From Henricia sp. BOLD:AAB3569 (taxonomy: Eukaryota > Echinodermata > Asteroidea > Spinulosida > Echinasteridae), in NCBI GenBank assembly GCA_037783545.1, contig JBBELK010000975.1, forward strand, positions 292,873 through 356,872: 64,000 nucleotides of DNA, written 5' to 3'. Shown piece after piece: positions 21,637 through 33,800 of the stretch. Below the pieces are notes generated by a model that searched no databases, was not told the origin of the DNA, and saw nothing but the letters and a program-made list of their open reading frames with translations. Each line of letters begins with the position of its first letter. Position 1 is the first letter of the stretch. Made by a program: the position numbers and the translations under genes.

Positions 21637-24600
21637 TCAGGTATCCATGGCTACTCCATATTGTTCGCTTGCCCCATCCTCCTCTGTGTCCTCTTCACTA
21701 GAAGTCTCATCCACATCATCACACTGCTCAAGACATTTAGCACACTCGCAATGAAACAGGTAGTTTTCCCTGTCAACAAAAGGAAACCAAGACCATTGCA
21801 AACTGCCTTAATGACGGACCCTGTCACCATGTTACATGGCCATGCTTTTCAGAGTACAGGTAGTATTTAGGACGAGCGACCACTTTCTTTGAAATTCATA
21901 CATTTCATTTTTGTATTATTACAAAGCAGACTATTTTCGAGGGGATGCTTTAATATGTTTACAATGCTGTGAAAATTCATTACCTAAGTTTTGAAACCTG
22001 TTTGGTCAGAGTTTTTAATTGGAATCTCCATGTTGCATAAGCCCAAGGCCATGACCTCATTGTAATCCTGTAAATAAGACAATCATGTTTCCACAAACCT
22101 AAGAATGTTTTGTCTTGAGTGACGACTTCTTTCTTTATTGCATTCATCCAGATAGCACAAGCAGATTTCCTGTGAACAAAAAAAGATATGGTTATTTTTA
22201 ACAATTAAAATTTAATTTAAATTTCCTTAAAGATTTGAAAACATATTTCCCAAGACCTGAAAGATAGTTTTGTTGTGCCAGAGTATAATTGATGGAATGG
22301 TGAACTCTTGCTGCACTAACACCAATTCGGCCACTTTGCATTAGACTTTGCAGGACAGAAACAGTTACTCGGCATGTTAAGAGTGGTGCCTGAGGTTTGC
22401 AACGGGACCTGCAGGTAAGTTTTTGTTATAAATACCTTTGGGAAAACTAAAAAAACTGCCCCTTTTTATTCAAATGCATGTTTATACAATCTTCAAATTT
22501 ATACAATTAACCTAACATGGGATGGAAGAAAAATCAGGATTCTAACCCGAGACCTCTGACAAGCACGCAGATGCTCTACCAGCTCAGCTATGAAGCACAG
22601 TGGTACACTCCCTCATTGTTGAACCTCTGACCAAAGTAACTAAGACAATATTGCCTTCACTATAATTAAACTTTCAATCGTTCAAACTTTATCTATCATA
22701 TTTTTAAAAACGTTTCAATTCCTTCACCTCTCCCTCGGCAATATCTTGAAGAGCCACGATGGTTAAAGTAGAATTGTTGTCATTGAACTGCACCTCGGCA
22801 TTTGGCCGGCAACTGTGGTTACCTGTACAGAAATTTATGCAATTCAAATTAACTAATTACATAAATAAATGTTGGGTCATTACGAATGTTGCAACTGGCC
22901 TTTAAATACAAATTGTGGTGCTTGTAGTTGAAAAAGTAACTATAGATGTTGAGAAATGTACTTTTCATCACTCACTCAACAATTTTCCAAGAAAATGAAC
23001 AAATAAAACTCCTTTTTCAACTTACAGCAACTCTGCAGCCTGTACAGTCCTGAGCCTTCACAGTTGAGAAATGTACCTGATTCTGGAAACAAAAAAATCC
23101 ATCTTGTAATATAAATTTCCAGACAATATTTCACAACTGTTCATTGTTTTCTTGAATAGAAAGAGCATAGTGCGTTTGTTGGCCACGCCTTCTACAAATC
23201 CCTTACTAGCCCTGATTAATTACCTTTTTCAATATCAACGTAGAGTTGATCAATAAAAGCATCTAGCGTCTCGCGATCATCCTGGGGCAAGTCTAAAGCG
23301 TCACAGTTATGGACATACACACTCAGAGAACTAGAATTAAAATGTTTGTACAAATCAAATCAGTAAATATCGACAAATATTACAGACAGTTGTCTTGTCA
23401 GACTGACACATCGTTTTAATATTTATCATTTGGCACATATCTTAGAATTCCAGCTGTCAATTTTCACCAATTTTCCTGTAAAATTCCAAGCAAAAATCTA
23501 CATTTGTCTAAATTTTAGCTGGACCCTGGTAACTTGATTAAATAGACATGTTGAGAATCAGGTGGCAATGACAAGCTTTCAAATACCTCACTAAAAAGTC
23601 AATAAAAACCCCAATTAAACTTGGGCATTTTTCTACTGGCTAACCTAAGACTTTACCTGGTCCCAACACCTTGACCGTTTTCACCAATGAGTGCAAAGAG
23701 AGAGCGCAGGCCGTCAGCTGTAAACCACTGTCAAATCAAGTACATACCAGTTAAACACAGAGGTCAATGACAGTTGCTCACAACCCAAAGGTAAGCCTGT
23801 ATCTTTAACCGACTTCATGCAGAGTTTTAAATGCATCTTGGCTGTTTTTGCTCAGAGATACAAATGTTGGAATGTTTGAGTCTCAAACTTTGAGACTTGG
23901 GATGACATAAATGGAATAAAACAAATTAAAATACAATGTTAAGAAAAGTTAAAACCTTTAATGTTTATGGCTAAGAATTTGTGATGCTGTTTCAAAATCG
24001 AACACCTTTTGTTAATAGACTACCCACCTGTGCAACACAATCTTCATATAGAGCTCCAGTCAACAGAGACTGCAGTGTATCAATTTGACCCTGTATGGAG
24101 TAAGAAACATATCTTTCAAATGATATACATGTACACAATGTATTTGAAAGATAGTACATTTTTAATTTCATGTTAAAAGGCTTGAAAACCCCTTCAAAAT
24201 AAGTGGTCTCTCATTACCAGAAGGTTATGTGACTTCTTTTTATATACAAAATGAGATAAATTACAACGCGTAAGTATTTGTTAAAATACAAAAAAGTGAT
24301 TACATGCATCTTCAAACCAAGTTTTACTGTATAATTTTCTGTGTGGCCTTGACTTGCACTAGAAAACACTTCCCATGATGTACTCGTAAAGAGCTTAACT
24401 ACAACTCTGGCTTTTCACTTGCCTCCCTAGATGACAAAAACAAGTGCAAGACTTGGTTCCGAACCAACCTGAAACTGCTGTCCAAGTAGTTTATGAGCCA
24501 ATACCTGCTCCTCATCTTTGGTTTTCTGGCAAAACTGCTTGAAGGTTGCTAGTACAGAATCCTTATCCTTGGCCTGAAATATTGGAGGAAAAATGCTAAA

Positions 24601-26800
24601 TAATTACATAAAATACAAGTGTATGTAAGCACCAGTAGTTGGTAAACTACTGTACTACTTTTACTTGGACCAAGTTTGCAATGAGTCGCAGATTTCTGTG
24701 ATTTGAGTCATTTTGCAGAAGTCACTCCAGTCATTAGATCAAGATGTTGATACAAATTGAGTCACTGCATGTGGTTGAGTTTCAGGTTTCTACTTCCCAA
24801 ATGTAGTTAATAAAGCAAGTTTAGTTATTGAAGCAAGGGTTGACCGCACTGTTACAAGTGGCTATGGATAACAATGGTCTATTTGTTCACCTGTTTGACT
24901 GTCGCAATCATCTTAGTAATTAATGTGATGCTGGCCGTCTCTGGAGGATAATGCATATTTCTGAAAGTTAGACGGAAATACATGTATGAATTGTTAACCC
25001 CTGGAAAAGATAGCCTTTCCATGCTCAATTTTTAAAATTGTTTTTCTTCTGTGCCATGGATACGAGACAAATTGTAGCCCATGTATTTAAAGAGTGGTCT
25101 GTGTGTTTAAACAGCTATCAAATTCCCTGGGTCTTAATTTAAGCTGAAAACAAGCTGTTGTGAGGACTTGCAAACACTCCTGATGTACCTTTTCAAAAAC
25201 ATGAAGCATTTAATTGTATTGAAAATTAAATTACATGTATATAAAATATTAAAATACTATTCAGTGTAAACATTTAATATAAAGATGACACATGCTGCGT
25301 GACTGACCTCCATGCCTCTTGTAGAATGACCAATGGATGGTCTGGGGCAGGAGGCGTTTGACCAAAACACAAGGCTTGGTGGTACTGGACAGCGGCTAGA
25401 TCACGACACTCTGAACTGCAGTAAGGAACCTGGAACATAGCAAGCCATAGTATGAGTCATTAAGGGACAAAATAGCAATGTTCAACTTTTAAATTCTCAC
25501 TAATTTTTCTCTCATTCCAAAATGTTGCATATTTCATTTGTACTGATTAGACACCACACCAAAACACTGCATTAAATGGTACATGACTTGGCAGTGCTAC
25601 ACCCCAATTGTGTCAGCAGTCCCAACGTTTTGTTACAGCTTTCCCAACAATAAGTTACGACTGTCCCAACAATAGACGGCAAAAGAACCATTGGAAAAGC
25701 AAAGGGACACAGTTCAGTGATTTTTAGTTTAGAGCCAATTGCCTAGGCAACCAACAAAAGGTGACGTATTCACTTCGGCAGTCTATAGTTGGGTCAGCTC
25801 TAACTTCTTCTTAGGAAGTCCTGACAATAAGTTAGGACCGTTGGGGTGTACAATAGCAGCACTTGGTGCTCTTATAACTGAGAATTTGACTACAAAAACT
25901 AGACCTGACATCGAGGACAAGCTGTGTGCTTCTCCTTCTGAACTACACAGCACTCTGGATGCGGTAAAACCAATGCAGGGTTTCCACTCAACCTCCGCGC
26001 CATGTCTTGAGCTGTCTCCATAGAACGCATGCAGAACTCGCAAGCTATGTACTTGTACAACTCATTCCATAGGAACTGAGCACAGACGAGAGGGGATTCC
26101 CGAAAGACGACATCTCCTGGTTTCAAATGTCTCTTTGTGAAAACACCCCGTCCCTAAAGGAAAATTAGCATTCAGGTAAAACCTATGGCAGTTGCTGAAA
26201 AATGTCCTAACGTAAATATCGACATAGTATCATTGTGACATAGTCGCCAGGGGCCAATTTCATGGCGTTGCTTAGCACGAAAATTTGCTAAGCACAGGAT
26301 TTATTTGCTTTATAAAATGGATTACAAGCCAAAATTATACACCAACTTGTGTTCTTCGCAAGAGTAGAAGAATACCTTTCAATACACGTCACTTACGATT
26401 TTGGCTGGCAATCCATTTTTGCAAAATAAAGCAAACAAATCCTGTGCTAAGCAAATTTTTGTGCTAAGCAACGCCATGAAATTGGCCCCTGGTCCGTGAG
26501 GTAACCACTAGCCATTGTTCATCAATAGGCTGGCCACTATGCCAACTTTTACGTTAGTTTTTATAAGTAAAATTTTCCCACGTGCAAATCTGCTATGTCC
26601 GGAAACTGGACCACAATAAAAATAGTGTTTTGACGAATCTCCGAAGACACAAAACTCTGAAATTATTTGAGTTATCAACTACTGACATGGCCTACCTTCC
26701 GATCATCTACACGTTTTATATAAACACTCTGATCTTCGAAAGTCGTACTATCTCCTCCGCCGTTGGCAAAACCGCCACAGGTATCGATTGAGGCTGCCAT
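21637..26800 (-). CDS. SMYD5: SET and MYND domain protein 5 (protein-lysine methyltransferase), 413 aa
   Basis: Twelve exons on the minus strand, phases all closing: 26800-26696, 26153-25905, 25429-25308, 24960-24891, 24573-24469, 24090-24028, 23727-23657, 23330-23224, 23076-23026, 22822-22728, 22169-22099, 21769-21637. SMYD5 is a lysine methyltransferase; histone and ribosomal-protein substrates are reported for vertebrate orthologues. The split SET domain begins [14 protein letters not shown] and is interrupted by a MYND-like zinc region ([22 protein letters not shown]). The SET core [10 protein letters not shown] (316-325) and [10 protein letters not shown] (347 on) are intact, and a post-SET CECAKC follows at 377-382. 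The C-terminus is a short acidic tail, shorter than the poly-Glu tail of the human protein (418 aa). It is head-to-head with ALDH18A1. Confidence 0.96.
22530..22615 (-). mobile_element. tRNA-derived SINE fragment in a SMYD5 intron
   Basis: On the minus strand: tagctgagctggtagagc (A box) followed by gtctcgggttagaatcctg (B-box-like). It matches the 79-bp tandem units inside the ANAPC10 intron. It lacks a paired acceptor stem, so it is not a functional tRNA. Confidence 0.7.
26248..26492. mobile_element. foldback element with ccaggggccaatttcatgg ends
   Basis: Arms of about 90 bp are near-perfect complements: ccaggggccaatttcatggc...cgttgcttagcac on the left and gtgctaagcaacg...ccatgaaattggcccctgg on the right, 245 bp in all. 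Related ends occur at 21405, 36915, 42646 and 42910, so this is a dispersed family. Located in SMYD5 intron 1. Confidence 0.85.
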
Positions 26801-27856
26801 ATTGATTTTAAGACCCTCTGAGTTTTAAATAATTTATCGCTCGTCAACAGTTACTTCATTGCTCACTGTGTATTGACAGTGCGCCATCATGGGGTGATAC
26901 TATATACCGGAAAACACCGGAAAATACCGGAAAATACCGGAAAACACCGGAAAACTCACCGGAAAACACCGGAAAACATACTAAATACCGGAAAACACAC
27001 TAAATACCGGAAAACACCGGAAAACACACTAAATACCGGAAAACACCGGAAAACATACTAAATACCGGAAAACACACTAAATACCGGAAAACACCCGAAA
27101 GCACTTAATAACACCACCCCCACTACCTGCAGAAAACACCATAAAATACTGTTTTCCGGTGTTTTCCGGTATTTAGTATGTTTTCCGGTATTTAGTATGT
27201 TTTCCGGTGTTTTCCGGTAAATAGTACTACCGCCATCATGCGGTAGTCGACTAAAACTGAGTAAGCTAGGGAGTCTAGTGTGATAACCTTGCCACGCGCG
27301 CACGTTGTTTATGCGCATGCATTGCATCATTGAGCTGCCGGCCGTCAAGTCGGCATAAACACGTTGACAGCTCATCCGGCTGCTGCAGCTGTGTCAAGCC
27401 TCGCGGATTCGGCACATCTTTTCAGCAAATCTACTGAAAAGGGTAAAAATCTACGCCTACGGTAACATTTTACTTCAGTAGGCCTACCTGCACTTATCTT
27501 TCGCTTTCCAAAAGTGTTACAATTTTGAAGAAAACAAAATAGACCAAACAACGAAACATGCCAAAAAGTCAAAATATTTTGTGCAAAAGATTAAAGGGGA
27601 AGTGCACTGCAGGTAGGCCTGTATTAGGCCAGTAGTATTTCTTCCATTTAGGCTAAATGTATACATTTTTCTGAGTTTACAAGTCAGTTTTTTTTCCAGC
27701 CATTGGAAAGTGCACACCTATAAATGAAATTAGCCCGGTTTAAATGTAATTTACCAAATATTTATATAAACATGATTAAAGAGGTGTTGTGTTTATATTT
27801 ATGTTCTTTCTGCAGGTTTTTCTACTCGACAGAGCTCTTTACATTTACCACTCGCC
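26801..27856. promoter_or_regulatory. shared 5' region of SMYD5 and ALDH18A1
   Basis: The 1,056 bp between two divergent start codons must hold both promoters. No TATA box was seen. It contains the CCGGAAA foldback array (26880-27245) and, near 27811, an acceptor-like tttctgcag before the ALDH18A1 start, which suggests an upstream non-coding exon for that gene. Inferred from gene arrangement; no promoter was mapped. Confidence 0.5.
26880..27245. repeat. foldback element with an internal ACCGGAAAACAC minisatellite
   Basis: The left block (about 26898-27105) has 14 CCGGAAA words in ~10-bp units (accggaaaacac, accggaaaat), some separated by actaaat. The right block (27150-27218) has five copies in reverse orientation (gttttccggt). 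The outer flanks cgccatcatggggtgatact and its approximate complement at 27220-27245 form short terminal inverted repeats. The words resemble ETS-factor GGAA sites. Confidence 0.85.
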
Positions 27857-30800
27857 ATGGCGGGTATTAGTCGAGTCTTTCAAGTCGGTTGCGCATCTCG
27901 ACAAAAACTCTGTGAGAGATTGAGTTCACAGTGGAAGACATCGCAAAGCTTTAAAACCTACATACACCACGCAACCAACAAACGGGGTACTTCAAGTCAT
28001 TATCAAAAACTGCTAACGCCATACACTCGCGATGTTTTGCCCCAGTCTTCATCTGTATGTAACGTCATTGGGACAAGGCCAATCTCAACAACTAAGAATA
28101 AGAAGATAAGAACAGCTTACAGGTCAGATCTGAAAAACTGCCGACGAATCGTGCTCAAGTTGGGCAGTGCTGTGATCACACGAGATGATGAATGTGGATT
28201 GGCTCTCGGCAGACTGGCATCTATCATTGAACAGGTAAATAATGATTCCTAAAAATTAAGCACAGTAAATATTTTGGTAAAATTTAATTATTAATATTTT
28301 TGTTTAAAATTGCTTATCAAGCATCAATAAGTCTAGATATGATAGAAAAAGTGTGAAAATTTTAGATTTTCTTAAACGCCAGTAATAAATTTCAGCTGGT
28401 TGTATATGCTATGTTCACAAGGCCTGGTAAACTACTCAATTCTTTCCAAATATTCAAAGAGCAAATAAATCAAATTTGCAAAACCCTTTTAACAAGCCTA
28501 GTACACTACAGTACATAAATTATTTAATGGGCCGAGTTACTGAAATATATTTTCATCTTAATTTAGAAGACTTTTCTGGCATAGATTGACTGAATGTATG
28601 CAAAAACAAATGTATTTGAACCTTGCAGTCCTAGTTGGGTCTTTTACTCTCGTTGTTCATACTTTGAATTCCTCAAGGTATCCGAACTTCAGCAAAATGG
28701 CAAACAAGTAATGTTAGTGACAAGTGGGGCTGTTGCATTTGGCAAACAACGTCTTCGTCATGAAGTCATCTTATCACAGAGTATGAGGGAGACACTCATC
28801 CCAAACCAAGAAAAAGTGAGTTTGTTTTTAATCCTTTACCCTTCGACATCCTCCTACTAAATGTTCTAAAAGTGTGAATTGAAGAGAATACATGGTGTTA
28901 AAGGGGAAATGACCAAGACAAGAAAAAGGTAATGTAATGGTAATGGTCAATTCTTATATAGCGCACATGTCTACGCTGGGCGTACTCCTGGCGCTGTTGC
29001 CATTATTACCGCTGCCGTCAGGTACAAAGGTAAAAAGTACTGAGGTGTGCAAGGTTGTTAATTAGGGTTTGTTTTTGCCCTTACCCGACGTATATTAGCA
29101 CTGTATGCTCGGTGCTTTCCCGAGACACTATGAAAAACTTCATAGCGTGCTCGGGTAAAATTCGAACCCACAACCTCCTGCAAACAAGGCAGATGTCTTA
29201 ACCACTCGAACACCGAGCAATGTTGGAGAAGTCATTTTTTAAAGACTGATTTATGAATACGTAATTTGGATAAAATTGGACCGTATAGTTGGATCTGACA
29301 TATCCAAGGTTTACTTTATATTCGATACCTTTGTGGAAATGCCAACATTTACAATTTAGGTGTAATTTGTACGATTTTTCCAGCCAATTACATGTACAAT
29401 CAGTATTGTGATAAACACATTTGTGAAATGCAAAGCTCCGAATGTTGAGTTTCTTTTCTAAGACAGGTGTCCTGCAGAAAATTACACTTTTTGAATAATT
29501 TGCAATGTTGGGATAATGTTGGAGATGTTTCATAGTGTTGTCCTTAAAATCATCCAAGATTGCACAAAATACAAGAGCTCTGAAAGAGAATTGCGTATTT
29601 TATCAAAAAATACAAAGCAGTCGCATCCATCTCTAAGTAAATCAATCTACTCCCCCTCAATGCTGTTGTAATATGATGGTTTCAATATGCTCAACATCAT
29701 TATAAGCACTTTACACAACCTGCAGTGCAGTTTGCACTACAAATCCCAATGGAAAATGTCAATCTCCATGCACAGACGGGACAGGAACATTTTAATAACA
29801 GTGCATATACCTCCGATTTCATTTGTGAACAGATTTAGGGTCTTACGTGTTTGTGAATATTTAATGGTGCGTAGGCAGGTAATCCTACATTATTTTGTTA
29901 CTGTAAGTGTTGTTTAAAACAACATCCATATGATGCATAAATGGGAGGAGCTTCTAGTGAATAAAATGAGGGGGTGGGGGAAGAAAGCAATTAATTAATT
30001 AATCACTTTATTTTGGCACAGTTTTTTGTTGAAGATGGAAAAATTTCCAGTTTGTTTTCAGTCTTGATTCAAGTCCCAAGTCTTTTAAGGAGCTACTCTT
30101 GTTAAGTCTTGGAGACGAAGTCTTGATTCACATCCCAAGTCCTTGACAGCAAGTTTCAAGGTACAGCATGTGTGATTAATAAGGAAAACATGGGTTTTTT
30201 GGGGTTTGTTTGTTTCATGGGCTAAGATGTTGCAGTCTTATGATTACCTGCATTGAAAAATACAAATTATTGAAGAATTTATCTGTATTTTAGTTCGTCC
30301 CCACTAGTACCAGTCATATCAAGATTGAGTTGAGTCAATCCAAGTCTTAAAGACTTAGTAAACATATGTCAAACATATGTCAAAATCCTTGCCTATAAGT
30401 GTCGGTGTACCACAAGGATCAATTCTGGGCCCATTATTGTTTATCACATATACATATGACCTGCCTCTTTATGTATCCAAAAAGTGTAAGTTATATATGT
30501 ATGCCGATGACTCTACACTAACGTGCAGTTCCGAAAGCATTGTCGAAATTGAACCTAGCCTTAACAAGTCATTAGACATGATTCATCTGTGGTCCGTTAA
30601 AAATAAAATCAAAAATAATGCCAGTAAAACTAAATGTATGCTAATTGGCTCAAAGAAAAAGATAAGCGCGCATGAGCTCAAAGTACACATTAATAATGAT
30701 CAAGTGCATAACGTTAAATCGTTTAAATGCTTGGGTGTTATTATTGACGAAACCTTAAGTTGGAACCAGCATGTCGAATATGTAAAGAAGACAGTTTTCT

Positions 30801-33800
30801 CGAAATTAGCTATGTTAAAAAGAATTCGGGACTGTGTAACTCAAAAGCACATGAACACCCTTATGTTAAGTTTAGTAATGCCTAGTCTAGATTATTGTTG
30901 CACACTATGGGGTGACCGTTACGCAACTCATAACACTGTCTTGAACAAATGCCTCAAACGTGCAGCCAGAATAATACTTAAATGCGATTTCCTAACGCCG
31001 TCAGCTGACATGTTTAAAAAGCTCGACTGGCTTGCCTATCCAGAGAGAGTTAAATACAAGAAAGCTATATTTGTCTTTAAAAGCATAAATTCCTTGGCCC
31101 CGCAGTATATGGCAAGTCTATTTACACCTTACGTACAAACTCGAGAAACTCGTCAATCTGCCGAAAAAACACTGAAAATTCCCTTTGCACGAAAGGGGTC
31201 TTACGCCTCGAGTTTTGCTGTAACTGGCGCCGCAATTTGGAACAGCCTTAGTGCACACCTTAGAACTATGTCTTCTTTGAGCTCATTCAAATCGGCACTT
31301 CGCCAAACATACACATAATATTCACATGATCAACTTCAAGTGAGAAATGCTAATTGACGGAGTCGTATGACTTGGTTGCCATAAAATTTAACTTTAATTT
31401 TGGAGCCGGAGGGGAATTTTCCCGTTTGTTTTTATTTGTTCTCCTTAAAAAGTTTTTTGGCTGGTTTTTCGCCCTTCCTGTAATTAGCGTAAATGTTAGT
31501 GTCACGTGCATGTATAATAAATACTTGTGATTAGTTTTTGTATTATGTTGTAGTTGTTGTACAAAAAGTATCTTATTCCAGTTTGTTTGTGATTGTGAAG
31601 TAGTTCAATTTAGTATATTTGTTTTATGTGTGTTTGCAGGGCCCCAATGGAAACCAGTTTTTGTAAACTGTTTGGGCACACCCTGGGTAAATAAATGGAA
31701 TAAATAAATAAATAAATAAAGACTAACTTTCAATTTAAGTCTTCCACAGCAAATATAATTTTTTAAGTGCAACTCGAGTCTAAGTCGGTAACCTGATTCC
31801 CCAGTTCTATTTTGAAAGGGTTACACAAGTAACATTTAGAGAGAATAAAAACACAAAATGAGCCATATGGTGCACAAATATAAATTTCACAAAAAGGCGA
31901 AATTGGAAAAGATAATTCCAGCCAAATGATTTGTAACAGGTGTTGCATATTTGGCCAATTAAGACACTATTGACCAGATGTAATAATATGAAGTGTCATA
32001 TTATATGCGCTATATTCACATGACTATTCGTATTGTGTTCAGAGAATGAGACAGGTGTGTGTGTGAAAATGCCACGTACTGCCTGTACTATTTGTATAAA
32101 TTGAATCATTTTCTGTTTGTAGTTAATTAATATTAATTTTTGTGGATTAGTGTCTGAAGGATAATCCTGGTATAATTAAAGTGTTGGATCACAAGTTAAT
32201 TAATTACATCAAACTGTGCTATATGACAAAACATGATGGGCCAGTAATTGTTAAGGTAATGTATGTGAACTACATTAAAGGTCAACTTACAAATGAGTTG
32301 TAATCTAAACCAGCCATACGCTGTCCAACAACTGGAACTCAAAATTTAATTAATCATGCAACAAATTGATGTACTTATAGAGGCAGTCATTTTGTTGTTT
32401 CATTGAAAAGACAAGTCCCTTTTTAATTATTCTGTATTACATTTTATGGGTTTAAAGTTCATTTAGAGACAGTGCCATAGGCAGACAGCGCTTCAAACTG
32501 TGATTTTCAAATAAAACAATTTTTGATGAAGCAGATCATCACTGGCTCTACTTGTTTCCAGTAAAATACTACTAATTCAAAGATTACAATTTTTAAAATA
32601 CATACTGTAACCAAAGATAAGAATTATTTTTACAAGGCAGTGCTTTTTTAAGACATTCAGTTGTAACTTGGACACCAAATATTTCTAGAATTGTAGCCAT
32701 GTCGATTTGAAATTCAATGGAATTAATTTCCTGTTCCTCTCCATATTTGACCACAGGGCAATTTCTTATTGGATTCGCGTGCGTGTGCAGCAGCAGGGCA
32801 GAGTGGTCTCATGTCATTGTATGAAGCTATGTTCTCTCAGTATGGACTCACAACGGCTCAGGTAAATTAGCTTTAATACAGAGGGCATTCCCAAGGTACC
32901 TGACACCACATAATGACTATATAATGACCCAGTGAGCTCCACGTAGCGTGGTGTAGTGTGACGTAGCGTAACGGGATATGTCATGACATAGGATGACGCA
33001 CTACATCACCCAGTTAACACTTGATCCTGAGCTCGAGGCGGAAGACCGAGCTCGGGATCAGCCCCGGATCACAAACTGAGTGTAGTAAACGCTCTCGCGA
33101 CCAAATTGGCCGCGGATCAGACCCCGAGATTTCGGTCTCGCGTTGACGGAGGATTTGATTCCGAGCTCGGGATCAGTTTGCGGTTAGATAAGCAATTAAT
33201 CTTTACCGCATCCTGCCGCATCCGCTCCACAGCCGTAGCGGGGGAAAAGCGTGCGAAATTCAAGTGGCCTTGTACACTGTACATGCACAACCCATGCACA
33301 CATTGATCAGTACATACACACATAGAGCATGACCTTTGACTGCATAACTTTTAAAAATGGCATAGGCACCATAGCTTGCATGTAATTATTGCAGAAATGT
33401 TGCGAAGCTTACACAATACAAAGTTGCGCAAGTGGGCTTACGCAGTGCGTAAGGTTTAATGAAATCGGCTGCAGTTCTAGAAATCAGCGTGTGATCAAAA
33501 AACCCTAAATGCACCTCTCCAGATGAACATCATTTCTCTTTGTAAATCGTTTCTGTTTTCATCTGTCCTCTAGGTGTTGGTCACCAAGCCTGATTTCTAC
33601 CACGACTACTCCCGTAACAACCTGCGAGGCACCCTTAATGAACTACCCAGAATGAACATCATTCCTCTTTGTAAACCATTTCTGTTTTCATCTGTCCTCT
33701 AGGTGTTGGTCACCAAGCCTGATTTCTACCACGACTACTTCCGTAACAACCTGCGAGGCACCCTTAATGAACTACTCCGGATGAACATCATTCCTCTTTG

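Noticed and set aside
30377..31318. Host gene with reverse transcriptase domain
   Set aside because: 5' truncation, (aaat)n tail and a short flanking duplication show a LINE insertion in an intron.
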